Source: Streptomyces sp. NBS 14/10
Lineage (GTDB): Bacteria; Actinomycetota; Actinomycetes; Streptomycetales; Streptomycetaceae
Assembly (NCBI RefSeq): GCF_002224125.1
Contig: NZ_NCSM01000011.1
Location: forward strand, 124,001 to 188,000
DNA: 64,000 bases
Direction of reading: 5' to 3'
Shown: positions 26,438 through 35,157 of the stretch, one piece after another
Layout of the letters: each line of letters opens with the position of its first letter
Numbering within the stretch: the first letter of the stretch is position 1
Translations under genes and position numbers: made by a program
Notes under the pieces: model-generated
Told to the model about the DNA's origin: nothing
Database searches by the model: none
The model's input: only the letters and a program-made list of their open reading frames with translations

Positions 26438-29314
26438 TCAGGTACGCGAAGGGGATGGGGCGTCGTCCAGGAGTTGCGCCAGATGTGTGGCGCCGGGGCG
26501 GTCGTCTCCGACCAGGTGCTCGATCTGCATCTGGCAGCTGAATCCGTCGGCCAGGACCGGTGTGCCGGGGTCGGCGGCTTCCAGCCGCGGGCGCAGGGCC
26601 TGGTCGGCCACGGCGAGCGACACGTCGTAGTGATCGTGTTCAAAGCCGAAGTTGCCGGCCACCCCGCAGCAGCCGGTGGCCTCGGTGATCTTCTCGATGC
26701 CCAGGTCGCGCAGCAGATGGCGTTGCTGTCCGGCGCCGAACACCGCGTACTGGTGGCAGTGGGTCTGCAGAACCACCTCGTCGGGTACGTGACCGGGGCG
26801 CCACCCCGCGGCCACGCGCTCGGCGAGCGCCCCGGTGAAGGTGCGCACCCGGGCGGCGACACGGCGTGCCGCGTCGCTGTCCACCAGCTCCGGCAGGTCC
26901 TTGGCGAGGGTGGCGGCGCAGCTGGGTTCGGTGACCACGATGGGTCCACCCTCTGGTGTGTCGAGTGCGGCGGCGGTGCGTGCCAGTACGCGGCGGGCGA
27001 TGCCGAGCTGGCCGGTGGTGATCCAGGTCAGGCCGCAGCAGATGTCGCCGCGTGCCCGGGTGGGCAGCCCGGCCTCGGCGAGGACCCGGGACGCGGCTCC
27101 CGCCAGCTCGGGGCGGAATGCCCGGGTGAAGGAGTCGACCACGAGCACCGCGGACGTGGCTTCTTCGGCCGGCCCGGCGGCCAGACCGCGCCGCCATGCG
27201 CGCCACCCGTGGAAGGCGGGCAGGCTCCGCTTGGTGGTGACCCCGCCCAGGCGGGCGATCCAGGGGCCGAGGCGGCTGCCCATCACCGCGTTGACCAGCT
27301 TGGGCATACGTCCGGCGAGCGCCGCCCACAGCGGCAGCCAGCCGAGCGAGTAGTGCGAGCGGGGGCGGGGGCGCCACCGGTAGTGGTGGTGCAGAAACTC
27401 CGACTTGTAGGTCGCCATGTCGACGCCGACCGGGCAGTCGCTGGAGCATGCCTTGCACGACAGACACAGATCGAGCGCTTCGCGCGTCTCGCGGGAGCGC
27501 CACCCGCCGGGCAGTGCGCCGCGCAGCATCTCCTGGAGGGTCCGCGCCCGGCCGCGGGTGGAGTGCTGTTCATCGCCGGTGGCCCGGTAGCTGGGGCACA
27601 TGACACCGCCGCTGTGGCTGCGGCAGCGGCCCACTCCGACACAGCGGTTCGCGGCTCCCGCGATGCCGTCCGGGTCTTCGAGCAGGGCGAACACCGTCGA
27701 GGGGGTGGTGGTGCGGCCGGTGTCGAGAGCGAGGTCCGCGTCCAGTGGGCGGGGGTCGACGAGGATGCCCGGGTTGAGCAGTCCGTCAGGGTCCCAGGCG
27801 TGTTTGAACGCCGCGAAGGCTTCCAGCATCGGCCGGTCGTACATCACCGACAGCAACTCGCCGCGGGCCCGGCCGTCGCCGTGTTCGCCCGAGAGGGTTC
27901 CTCCGTGCCGTACGACGAGCCGGGCGGCGTCGGTGAGGAAGGCGCGCATGGCGGCCCGGCCGTCGTCGGTGTCGGGGCGGAAGTCGATCCGTACGTGGAC
28001 GCAGCCCGCGCCGAAGTGTCCGTACAGCACACCGGTGAGCCGGTGGTCGGCCATGAGGGCGCGGAAGTCGCGCAGATAGCCGGCCAGCCGGTCGGGGGCG
28101 ACGGCCGCGTCCTCCCAGCCGGGCCACGACGCGCTGCCGTCGGTCAGCCGGGCGGCAAGCCCCGCGCCGTCCTCACGCACCCGCCACAGGGAGGCCCGCT
28201 CGGAGCGGTCGGTGATCAGACGGCCGGACACCATCCGGCCCGCCGCCTTCAGCTCGTCCAGGAGGTGTTCGGCCTCCGCGGCGACCTGCTGTGGCTCCTC
28301 CCCGTCGAGGTCGACGTACAGCCATGCCCGGCCTTCGGGCAGTCCGGTCACCGAGGCGGCGCCCCGGCGGTGTCGCATCGTGGCCACGATCGCCTCGTCC
28401 AGTCCTTCGACGGCGGCCGGGGAGAACTTCAGGATGAGCGGCACATCCTCGGCCGCGTCGACGACATCGTCGTAGCCGAGCGCCACCAGCAGCGCGGCCG
28501 GTGGCTTGGGCATCAGCCGTACGGTGGCGGACACCACCGTGGCGCAGGTCCCCTCGGTGCCGGCGAGGACACGTACGACGTCGAAACCGTGCTCCGGCAG
28601 CAGATGCTGCAGTTGGTAGCCGGAGACCTGGCGCGGAATCCGGCCGAGCGTCAGCCGGATCGCCGCCAGGTTGGCCTCGACGATGGCGCGCAGGCCGGCC
28701 GTCAGCTCCGCCACCCGCTCCCGGCCCGCCTCGTCCACGGCGCGCAGTCCGTCCCGGTCGGCGATGGCGCGGGTGCCGTCGGCCAGGACCAGGTCGAGGG
28801 CGACCAGGTGCTCGCCGGTACGGCCGTAGCGCACGGAGTGGTTGCCGCACGCGTCATTTCCGATCATGCCGCCGATGGTGCAGCGGCTGTGCGAGGACGG
28901 ATCGGGGCCGAAGACCAGCCCGTACGGGGCGGCGGCGTCCTGGAGGTCGTCGAGGACGATTCCGGCCTCGACACGCGCGGTCCGCCCGTCCGCGTCGATG
29001 TCCAGGACGCGCCGCAGGTGGCGGGACAGGTCCAGGACGAGACCGGCGCCGACGGCGTTGCCGGCCATGCTGGTGCCCGCGCCGCGGGAGGTGACCGGCA
29101 CGCCGAGCCGGTGGCAGACCTTGTGCGCGCCGACGACCTCGTCGGCGTCGGCGGGGAACGCCACGGCCAGGGGCGGCACACGGTAGTTCGACGCGTCGTA
29201 CGCGTACTGTGCGCGCCTGCCGCCGGAGGTGTCGACCCGCAGGGACGGCACCTCCCGGCGCAGGGCCTCCGCCAGGTCCGCAGTGGTGGCCGGAGAGGGG
29301 GTGGTGCCGGTCAT
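26438..29314 (-). CDS. FAD-linked oxidase fused to a GlpC-like iron-sulfur module (D-2-hydroxyacid dehydrogenase)
   Basis: A 958-residue, YdiJ/DLD-type flavoprotein. N-terminal FAD_binding_4 (VPVTSRGAGTSMAGNAVG), FAD-oxidase C-domain (YGHFGAGCVHVRIDF, SGEHGDGRARGE), then a 4Fe-4S region (CVGVGRCRSHSGGVMCP and CLSCKACSSDCPVG) and two cysteine-rich CCG domains (GDICCGLTW, ATGCCGVAG). Members oxidise D-lactate or D-2-hydroxyglutarate. The ATG overlaps the preceding transaminase stop (ATGA). HglS at 58806 yields D-2-hydroxyglutarate, so this enzyme could drain that product; the link is inferred. Confidence 0.9.
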   Translation of the reverse strand: MTGTTPSPATTADLAEALRREVPSLRVDTSGGRRAQYAYDASNYRVPPLAVAFPADADEVVGAHKVCHRLGVPVTSRGAGTSMAGNAVGAGLVLDLSRHLRRVLDIDADGRTARVEAGIVLDDLQDAAAPYGLVFGPDPSSHSRCTIGGMIGNDACGNHSVRYGRTGEHLVALDLVLADGTRAIADRDGLRAVDEAGRERVAELTAGLRAIVEANLAAIRLTLGRIPRQVSGYQLQHLLPEHGFDVVRVLAGTEGTCATVVSATVRLMPKPPAALLVALGYDDVVDAAEDVPLILKFSPAAVEGLDEAIVATMRHRRGAASVTGLPEGRAWLYVDLDGEEPQQVAAEAEHLLDELKAAGRMVSGRLITDRSERASLWRVREDGAGLAARLTDGSASWPGWEDAAVAPDRLAGYLRDFRALMADHRLTGVLYGHFGAGCVHVRIDFRPDTDDGRAAMRAFLTDAARLVVRHGGTLSGEHGDGRARGELLSVMYDRPMLEAFAAFKHAWDPDGLLNPGILVDPRPLDADLALDTGRTTTPSTVFALLEDPDGIAGAANRCVGVGRCRSHSGGVMCPSYRATGDEQHSTRGRARTLQEMLRGALPGGWRSRETREALDLCLSCKACSSDCPVGVDMATYKSEFLHHHYRWRPRPRSHYSLGWLPLWAALAGRMPKLVNAVMGSRLGPWIARLGGVTTKRSLPAFHGWRAWRRGLAAGPAEEATSAVLVVDSFTRAFRPELAGAASRVLAEAGLPTRARGDICCGLTWITTGQLGIARRVLARTAAALDTPEGGPIVVTEPSCAATLAKDLPELVDSDAARRVAARVRTFTGALAERVAAGWRPGHVPDEVVLQTHCHQYAVFGAGQQRHLLRDLGIEKITEATGCCGVAGNFGFEHDHYDVSLAVADQALRPRLEAADPGTPVLADGFSCQMQIEHLVGDDRPGATHLAQLLDDAPSPSRT

Positions 29315-30576
29315 GACGTGGCGGCCGTGCCCGCCTCGACGGCGGCCCGCCAGGCGCGCAGTCCCTCGTCGACGGCGGTCTCGTCGATGACCAGCGCCGG
29401 GATCATGCGTACGACACTGTTCCAGGGGCCGCACAGCAACAGCAGCAGCCCCTCGGCTGCGGCGGCCTGCTGCACCCGGGCGGCGGTGTCCGGGTCGGGG
29501 GATCCGTCGGCGGTGACGAACTCGCTGCCGAGCATCAGGCCCAGTCCGCGGACGTCGGCGATGCCCGGTGTGGTGCGGGCGACCTCTTCCAGGCCGGCGC
29601 GCAGCCGCCGCCCCATGGCGTCGGCGTTCTCCACCAGCTTCTCGTCCCGGATCACGTCGAGGGTGGCGACCGCGGCCGCGCACGCCACGGCGTTGCCACC
29701 GTAGGTGCCGCCCTGCGAGCCGGGGTACGCCTTGCTCATCAGCTCCTGCGAGGCGGCGATGCCGGACAGCGGGAATCCGCTGGCCAGCCCCTTGGCGATG
29801 GTGATGATGTCCGGGCGGACGTCGTCGGCGTGGTCGTGGCCCCAGTAGCGGCCGGTGCGGCCGAAACCGGTCTGGATCTCGTCCACCACGAGCACGATGC
29901 CGTGGCGGTCGGCGCGCTCGCGCAGCCCGCTCAGGAAGGCCGGGTCGGCGGGGATGTAGCCGCCTTCGCCGAGCACGGGCTCGACGACGAAGGCCGCGGT
30001 GTCCTGGGGCGCGGTGACGGTCTGCAGCAGGTAGTCGAGCTCGGTGAGCGCGAAGCGGGTCGCCGTCTCCTGGTCCCATCCGTAGCGGAAGGCGGTGGGG
30101 AACGGGGCGACGGCGACGCCCGACATCAGCGGGGAGAACCCGGTGCGGAAGCGGGTGCCGGACGTGGTCATGGTGGCGGCCGCGACGGTGCGCCCGTGGA
30201 AACCGCCGTGGAAGACCACGATGTTGGGGCGGCCGGTGGCCTGCCGGGCCAGCCGCAGCGCCGCTTCGACGGCCTCACTGCCGGAGTTGGAGAAGAACAG
30301 GCTGTCCAGGCCGGCGGGCAGCACATCCCCGAGCCGTTCGACGAGCCGCTGCAGCGGCTGGTGCATCACGGTCGTGTACTGGCCGTGGATGAGCTTGCCC
30401 ACCTGCTCCTGGGCCGCGGCGACGACGCGCGGGTGGCAGTGCCCCGTGCTGGTGACGCCGATACCGGCGGTGAAGTCGAGGTAGCGGCGGCCGTCGGTGC
30501 CGTAGAGATAGACGCCTTCGCCGCGTTCGGCGGTGACGGGGGTGGCTTGGCGCAGCTGCGGGGACAGGCTGGTCAT
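29311..30576 (-). CDS. 4-aminobutyrate/omega-amine class III aminotransferase
   Basis: A 421-residue PLP transaminase of the GABA/5-aminovalerate group. PLP Lys in ITIAKGLASGFPLSG, Asp in VLVVDEIQTGFGRTG, and the SNSGSEAVEAALRLAR block. AAGGAG lies upstream of ATG 30576. It heads the operon (transaminase, FAD/FeS oxidase, aldehyde dehydrogenase, GntR, second transaminase), which as a whole looks built for omega-amino acid or polyamine breakdown. The promoter region carries the GntR-type palindromes. Confidence 0.9.
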   Translation of the reverse strand: MTSLSPQLRQATPVTAERGEGVYLYGTDGRRYLDFTAGIGVTSTGHCHPRVVAAAQEQVGKLIHGQYTTVMHQPLQRLVERLGDVLPAGLDSLFFSNSGSEAVEAALRLARQATGRPNIVVFHGGFHGRTVAAATMTTSGTRFRTGFSPLMSGVAVAPFPTAFRYGWDQETATRFALTELDYLLQTVTAPQDTAAFVVEPVLGEGGYIPADPAFLSGLRERADRHGIVLVVDEIQTGFGRTGRYWGHDHADDVRPDIITIAKGLASGFPLSGIAASQELMSKAYPGSQGGTYGGNAVACAAAVATLDVIRDEKLVENADAMGRRLRAGLEEVARTTPGIADVRGLGLMLGSEFVTADGSPDPDTAARVQQAAAAEGLLLLLCGPWNSVVRMIPALVIDETAVDEGLRAWRAAVEAGTAATS

Positions 30577-30652
30577 GGCGAGGCGACTCCTTGTGTGGGG
30601 GTGGGACTCCAGGTTTCCGGGGGTAGTCGCAGCATGGCCACGCCTACACGCA

Positions 30653-30679
30653 ACTGTCAACAGTAGGATTGTCGACGAT
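30653..30679. promoter_or_regulatory. paired GntR-type operator
   Basis: ACTGTCAACAGT (30653-30664) and ATTGTCGACGAT (30668-30679) share the pattern AYTGTCRACRRT and start 15 bases apart, upstream of the transaminase operon whose fourth gene is a GntR regulator. The geometry suits a FadR-subfamily regulator. Confidence 0.55.
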
Positions 30680-30694
30680 TTCCCGCAGGAGTAA

Positions 30695-30712
30695 TAGACG
30701 ACCGGTCGTAAA
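30695..30712. promoter_or_regulatory. TetR operator, shared type, copy A
   Basis: The palindrome ACGACCGGTCGT (30698-30709) lies 12 bases before the TetR start at 30721, within TAGACGACCGGTCGTAAA. Its 10-bp core CGACCGGTCG recurs in front of the SDR gene at 33812-33829. Confidence 0.7.
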
Positions 30713-30720
30713 CTGACTCC

Positions 30721-31356
30721 ATGGGACGGACCAGTGATGCTCGCGAGAGAATTCTGAGCGCCGCTCGGTCGCTCATCGAGACGCATGGTTACTCGGCGCT
30801 GGGCGTGGCCGAGATCTGCCGGACGGCCGGTGTGCCCAAGGGGAGCTTCTACTACTTCTTCGATTCGAAGGAGTCCCTGGCGCTGGCCGTCATCGATGAG
30901 CACTGGGCCGGTCAGAAGCGCACCTGGACAACCGCACTCAGCAGCGACGCCCAACGCCGTGACGCCCAACCGCTGCTGCGGCTGCGCCGGCTCTTCGAGG
31001 AGACGGAGGTCGGCCTCCGTACCGCCCAGCAGAGTTGCGGCACCGTCTCGGGGTGTCTGTTCGGGAACCTCACCCTGGAGATGAGCAACCAGACCGAGGC
31101 CATCCGCACCCGGCTGCAGGAGATCTTCGAGGCGCAGGTCGAGATGGTCGACTCGGTCATCGCCGAGGCTCTTGAGCGGCAGGAGGTCGAGGTGGCCGAC
31201 ACCCGGGAAGCGGCGCGGGCGGTGGTTGCCCAGCTCGAGGGTCAGGTGTTGTTCGCCAAGCTCTACAACAGCACCCAGCAACTGGGTCCCTTGTGGGCGA
31301 ACTGCCTTGCCCTGCTCGGCGCTCATGCGCCGCGCGAGACCGTGGCCGGCGTCTAA
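30721..31356 (+). CDS. TetR family regulator, possibly NemR/AcuR-like thiol sensor
   Basis: A 211-residue regulator. DNA-binding domain at about residues 8-55 (VAEICRTAGVPKGSFYYFF). The C-terminal segment SCGTVSGCLFGNLTLEM has Cys106 and Cys112 and matches the NemR/AcuR type of domain. E. coli NemR senses electrophiles through its Cys106; the same number here needs an alignment before being taken as equivalent. An operator adjoins its start and an almost identical one precedes the SDR operon at 33863, so it probably represses both. Confidence 0.87.
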   Translation: MGRTSDARERILSAARSLIETHGYSALGVAEICRTAGVPKGSFYYFFDSKESLALAVIDEHWAGQKRTWTTALSSDAQRRDAQPLLRLRRLFEETEVGLRTAQQSCGTVSGCLFGNLTLEMSNQTEAIRTRLQEIFEAQVEMVDSVIAEALERQEVEVADTREAARAVVAQLEGQVLFAKLYNSTQQLGPLWANCLALLGAHAPRETVAGV

Positions 31357-32666
31357 CGCTCGCCGACGCCGTTCGGAAAGCCGATCCGTAGTACGGCAGC
31401 GGCCGCGGCGGCTGCCAGGACCACGACGGCGGCCAGGATCAGCGCCTGGTGATAGCCGTGGCGGAGCAGGGGCGCGACGGCCAGCGGACCGAGGATCTGC
31501 CCGACGGAGTAGCCGGCGGTCAGCAGCGCGACCGAGCGGGGAAACCGCAGATGGGCCCCCGTGGCGAGGGCGAGGTTGCTGACGCCGATGAAGGTGGCGC
31601 CGAACAGGACCGCGGAGCCGAGGGCAGCCGCCACACCGCCGACAAGTGCCGGCAGCGCGATGCCGACCGCCTGCACGACCAGCGCGACGAGCAACAGATC
31701 AGGGCGGGACCAGCGGCGTCCGAGCCATGCCCACAGCGCCGACGACGGTACGGCCGCCAGCCCGACCAGCACCCAGGCGCCGCCGCCGACCCACCCCGGA
31801 GAGCTCTGCTCGATCGCGGCGACGAGGAAGGTTCCGGCGACGATGTAGCCGATGCCTTCGAGGCCGTAGGAGGCGAACAGCACACCGAACCAGCGGTGCG
31901 TACGGATCCTTGGCCCATCGACCGCCGCCCTGCCCCGTTCCCCGGTGGCCGCGGGGGTCTCGGGGGCCGGCTCGGGGCGCAGGTTCCATGAGGCGAGCGT
32001 GAGGACGGTGGCGAGGGCCGCCGAGGCCCACCAGGCGGCCCGCCAGTCGGCGATGGAACGCAGGGCGAGGACGAGAAGGCCGGACAGGGCGATACCGGCG
32101 CCCACGCCGCCGAAGGCCCATCCGGGCAGGTGGGCGGGGTGCTCACGCAGATGGCTGTGGAGGGAGCTGACGGCGATGACGAAGATCAGTGCGCTGGCGA
32201 CACCGGCCAGCAGGCGCAGCACGATCCACACCGCCGTGCTGTGGGTGGCGGGCATCGCGGCCAGGCTGCCGGTCAGCACGATCAGGGAAGCGCGCAGCAG
32301 GACGGGCGAGCGGACCAGTGCGGGGGCCAGGATGCCGGCGAGCGCGCCGATGAGGTAGCCGATGTTGTTGGCGGTGGCCAGATCGGCTCCCGAGCCCGCG
32401 GACAGTCCGGCCTGGGCGTGCATCAGGGGGAGGATCGGGGTGTAGACGAACCGGCCGACCCCCATGCCCGCGGCGAGCGCCGCGGCGGCTTGGGCAACGT
32501 GGCCCCAGGGCGAGAAGCGCGGAGCGCTTCCTCGGGCCGAGGGAGCGCGCGGCGGTCGTACGCTCTTGCCGGTCGCGGCCAGTTCCCTCGCGCGGACCGC
32601 CCCGGCGGCCCGCCGCCCGCCGGGCTCGGCCACGGCCGCCGCGGTCATTTCACCTCGGGTCTCCAT
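31353..32666 (-). CDS. YbfB/YjiJ-type MFS transporter
   Basis: A 437-residue, 12-helix MFS protein. Helices begin near residue 53 (HVAQAAAALAAGMGVGRFVYTPILPLM), with the GVGRFxYTPILP signature of the YbfB/YjiJ group. Its 3' end overlaps the convergent TetR gene by four bases. Two starts are possible: ATG 32666, used here, or ATG 32648, which has GAGGTG very close in front. The N-terminal 50 residues are Arg/Ala-rich and probably cytoplasmic. It is divergent from the LysR gene and likely regulated by it. Cargo unknown. Confidence 0.87.
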   Translation of the reverse strand: METRGEMTAAAVAEPGGRRAAGAVRARELAATGKSVRPPRAPSARGSAPRFSPWGHVAQAAAALAAGMGVGRFVYTPILPLMHAQAGLSAGSGADLATANNIGYLIGALAGILAPALVRSPVLLRASLIVLTGSLAAMPATHSTAVWIVLRLLAGVASALIFVIAVSSLHSHLREHPAHLPGWAFGGVGAGIALSGLLVLALRSIADWRAAWWASAALATVLTLASWNLRPEPAPETPAATGERGRAAVDGPRIRTHRWFGVLFASYGLEGIGYIVAGTFLVAAIEQSSPGWVGGGAWVLVGLAAVPSSALWAWLGRRWSRPDLLLVALVVQAVGIALPALVGGVAAALGSAVLFGATFIGVSNLALATGAHLRFPRSVALLTAGYSVGQILGPLAVAPLLRHGYHQALILAAVVVLAAAAAAAVLRIGFPNGVGER

Positions 32667-32709
32667 GCCGCCATCATCCGTATGTCATCCGGCGCGACGC
32701 CACGACCGG

Positions 32710-32733
32710 CCGTCTCCCTCCTGGGAGGCACGG
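32710..32733. promoter_or_regulatory. imperfect palindrome between MFS and LysR genes
   Basis: CCGT, CTCCC, TCCT, GGGAG, GC, ACGG in order form a near-palindrome in the 84-base divergent region, 17 bases before the LysR start. It may be the LysR autoregulatory site. Confidence 0.4.
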
Positions 32734-32750
32734 CCTCTCACCGACGTACC

Positions 32751-33677
32751 ATGGCGGGCGTGGAGCTGCGCCAACTTCGCTACTTCGTCGCCGTAGCCGA
32801 GGAGCTGAACTTCGGCCGGGCCGCCCAGCGGCTCCTGATCGCCGGACCGTCCCTGTCCCAGCAGATCAAGGCGCTCGAACGCGACCTGGGGGTCCGCCTG
32901 TTCGACCGCGACCGCCGTTCGGTGTCCCTCACCCCGGCCGGCTCGGCCCTGCTCCCGCACACCCGCGCCCTGCTGGAACGCGCCGACGACCTGCAGCGGC
33001 GTGCGCGGCGGCTATCGGGCTCCGAACCGGTTCGGCTCGGCTACGTCAACTGGCTCCCCACGGACCTGATCGCCCGCACATCCGCCGTGGCCCAGGTCCA
33101 CATCGACGCGTGGGTCGCCCCCTCGCACAGCCAGGCCGCCCGGGTCGCCGACGGGAGCCTGGACCTCGCCGTGTGCTGGGTACGCACCGAGGACCTGGAG
33201 AAGCGCAACCTGCGCGCCCGGCTCATCGGCGCCGACCGGCTCCATGCCGTCGCCGCCGGCACTGACACCAGCGAGGTGACCGCCGAGGACACCGTCGTCC
33301 TCCTGGACGACGACATCACCTCCTGGTCGTCCTGGAACGTCTACGCCGAACAACTGGCCAAGGACACCGGGGCCCGCACGCTGCACATCTCCGACGGCGG
33401 CATCACCGGCCCCGCCTTCTTCGACCACGTCCGCCGCAGCAGCCGCCCGGTCATCAACTCGCCCAAGGGGCAGACCACCCCGCTCCCGCCCGACCTCGTC
33501 CAACGCCCCGTCGTCACGCCGCGGATCCACTGGACCTGGTCCCTGGTGTGGCGCCGCGACGAAGTCCGCACCGCGGTCCTCGCCGTCGTCGACGCCCTCT
33601 GTGACGGTGTCGGCGACCTCGGGATCGACGGCGAGGGCGTCTGGCTGCCCGACGGCGACCCGTATCGGCGCCAGTAA
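32751..33677 (+). CDS. LysR family regulator
   Basis: A 308-residue LysR-type regulator. The helix-turn-helix covers residues 4-60 (VELRQLRYFVAVAEELNFGRAAQRLLIAGPSLSQQIKALE, in parts); the LysR substrate-binding domain follows. The core starts at MAGVELRQL, and GTG 32760 is an alternative start. It is divergent from the MFS gene, the usual setting for control of a transporter. It ends about 130 bases before the next operator-bearing region. Confidence 0.9.
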   Translation: MAGVELRQLRYFVAVAEELNFGRAAQRLLIAGPSLSQQIKALERDLGVRLFDRDRRSVSLTPAGSALLPHTRALLERADDLQRRARRLSGSEPVRLGYVNWLPTDLIARTSAVAQVHIDAWVAPSHSQAARVADGSLDLAVCWVRTEDLEKRNLRARLIGADRLHAVAAGTDTSEVTAEDTVVLLDDDITSWSSWNVYAEQLAKDTGARTLHISDGGITGPAFFDHVRRSSRPVINSPKGQTTPLPPDLVQRPVVTPRIHWTWSLVWRRDEVRTAVLAVVDALCDGVGDLGIDGEGVWLPDGDPYRRQ

Positions 33678-33811
33678 CCTCCACCGTCAGTAACCTCCAC
33701 CGCCGCACCGACCTGCGCTGGGAGTCTGTGCCTATCAGGCACGAGGAAGCAGGTCCCGGCCCAACCCCTCCTGACCTTTGACTTCCCCTGGTCAGCCGCC
33801 TACGTTCGCAA

Positions 33812-33829
33812 TAGTCGACCGGTCGGCTA
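33812..33829. promoter_or_regulatory. TetR operator, shared type, copy B
   Basis: TAGTCGACC and GGTCGGCTA form a 9+9 palindrome with one mismatch. The core CGACCGGTCG is identical to the site at 30695-30712. It ends 33 bases before the SDR start, placing this gene set under the TetR protein encoded at 30721. Confidence 0.7.
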
Positions 33830-33862
33830 GTTCCCTTTGGCTCCATCCCAGAGAAGGTCATC

Positions 33863-34570
33863 ATGAGTACTCAGAAGGTCGCAGTCATCACCGGCGGTTC
33901 GCAGGGCATAGGCGCCGGTCTCGTCGACGCCTACCGCAAGCTCGGCTACGCCGTCGTCGCCACCTCGCGCACCATCGCCCCGTCCCACGACGCGGGCGTC
34001 CTGACCGTCCCCGGCGATATCGCCGACCCCGCCACCGCCGAACGTGTCATCGCCTCCGCCATCGAGCGGTTCGGCCGCGTCGACACCCTGGTCAACAACG
34101 CCGGCATTTTCGTCGCCAAGCCCTTCACCGACTACACCCGGGACGACTACGCCGCCGTGATCGGTGTGAACCTCGACGGTTTCTTCCGCATCACCCAGCT
34201 GGCCATCGAACAGATGCTCTCCCAGGGCGGCGGGCACATCGTCAACATCACCACCAGCCTGGTCGACAACGCCGACGCCCGCGTCCCCTCCGTACTGGCC
34301 TCACTGACCAAGGGCGGCCTCCAGTCCGCCACCAAGTCCCTCGCCATCGAATACGCCACCCGCGGCATCCGCACCAACGCCGTCTCACCCGGCACCATCA
34401 GGACCCCCATGCACCCCGAGGAGGCCCATGAGGTCCTTGCCGGCCTGCACCCGGTCGGCCGGATGGGTGAGCAGAGCGACATCGTGGACGCGGTGGTCTA
34501 TTTGGAGAACGCCCCGTTCGTCACCGGTGAAATCCTCCATGTCGACGGCGGTATGAGCGCGGGTCACTGA
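33863..34570 (+). CDS. SDR-fold oxidoreductase lacking the catalytic Tyr
   Basis: A 235-residue short-chain dehydrogenase. NAD(P) motif TGGSQGIGAG, NNAG at 78-81, Ser in NITTS, C-terminal PG motif VSPGTIRTPM. The YxxxK site reads ALASLTK-like SVLASLTK: Lys150 is present but residue 146 is Ala. Either catalysis differs or activity is lost; I recall related proteins with the same ASLTKGGL segment, so it may be a subfamily trait. GAAGG precedes ATG 33863. It forms an operon with the NTF2-like gene 21 bases on. Confidence 0.87.
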   Translation: MSTQKVAVITGGSQGIGAGLVDAYRKLGYAVVATSRTIAPSHDAGVLTVPGDIADPATAERVIASAIERFGRVDTLVNNAGIFVAKPFTDYTRDDYAAVIGVNLDGFFRITQLAIEQMLSQGGGHIVNITTSLVDNADARVPSVLASLTKGGLQSATKSLAIEYATRGIRTNAVSPGTIRTPMHPEEAHEVLAGLHPVGRMGEQSDIVDAVVYLENAPFVTGEILHVDGGMSAGH

Positions 34571-34591
34571 AGGAGAACAAGGAGAACACCG

Positions 34592-34963
34592 ATGCCCGAC
34601 ACGACAGACATCGAAGCGATCCTGCATGACGTCCTCGACCGGTGGAAGGCAGGGGTCGACAACCACGAGCCGGAGCGGATCGCATCCCTCTTCACCGAGG
34701 ACGCGATCTTCCAGGGGCTGCGTCCGTACAGCGTGGGAAGGCGGGGCGTCGCCGACTACTACGCATCCCAGCCCGCGGGCTTGTCGGCCGCCTACCGCAT
34801 CCTGGAGAGCAGGCGCCTCTCCGAGGACACCGCGCTCGGCTACCTGACCGTCGACTTCTCGTTCACCGACCGGCCCACGGTCAGCATCAACCTGCTCGTA
34901 CTGCTGAAGCGCTCGGACGCCGATTGGCTCATCAGCCACTACCAGGTATCCCGCCTCGGCTAG
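34592..34963 (+). CDS. NTF2-like (SgcJ/DUF4440 type) protein
   Basis: A 123-residue alpha+beta cone-fold protein (ILHDVLDRWKAGVDNHEPERIASLFTEDA, then YSVGRRGVADYY and WLISHYQVSRL). Members are small isomerases, hydrolases or ligand binders, often beside oxidoreductases. It follows the SDR gene by 21 bases, so the two are co-transcribed under the operator at 33812. No catalytic residue can be assigned. Confidence 0.85.
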   Translation: MPDTTDIEAILHDVLDRWKAGVDNHEPERIASLFTEDAIFQGLRPYSVGRRGVADYYASQPAGLSAAYRILESRRLSEDTALGYLTVDFSFTDRPTVSINLLVLLKRSDADWLISHYQVSRLG

Positions 34964-35157
34964 CACCGCGGTCGCCGATCTCTGCTCCGGGCCACTTCAC
35001 GCACCAACGCACCTTGGGGACGGTGCCGTTGGGTTTGGGCAGGGTCGAAATCCGGCTCCGGGTGCGGCGATGCGTCCACCCGGACCCGGCACCCTTTCCC
35101 CGTTCACGGGCTGTGCCCCAGCAGCCCTCTGATCCGGTACGAAGGCAGAACACAGTA

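Noticed and set aside
26213..29704. Very long plus-strand open frame opposite the FAD/FeS oxidase
   Set aside because: It is antisense to a gene with clear cofactor motifs; its translation has no recognisable domain and shows the Gly/Arg/Pro bias of a shadow frame in high-GC DNA.
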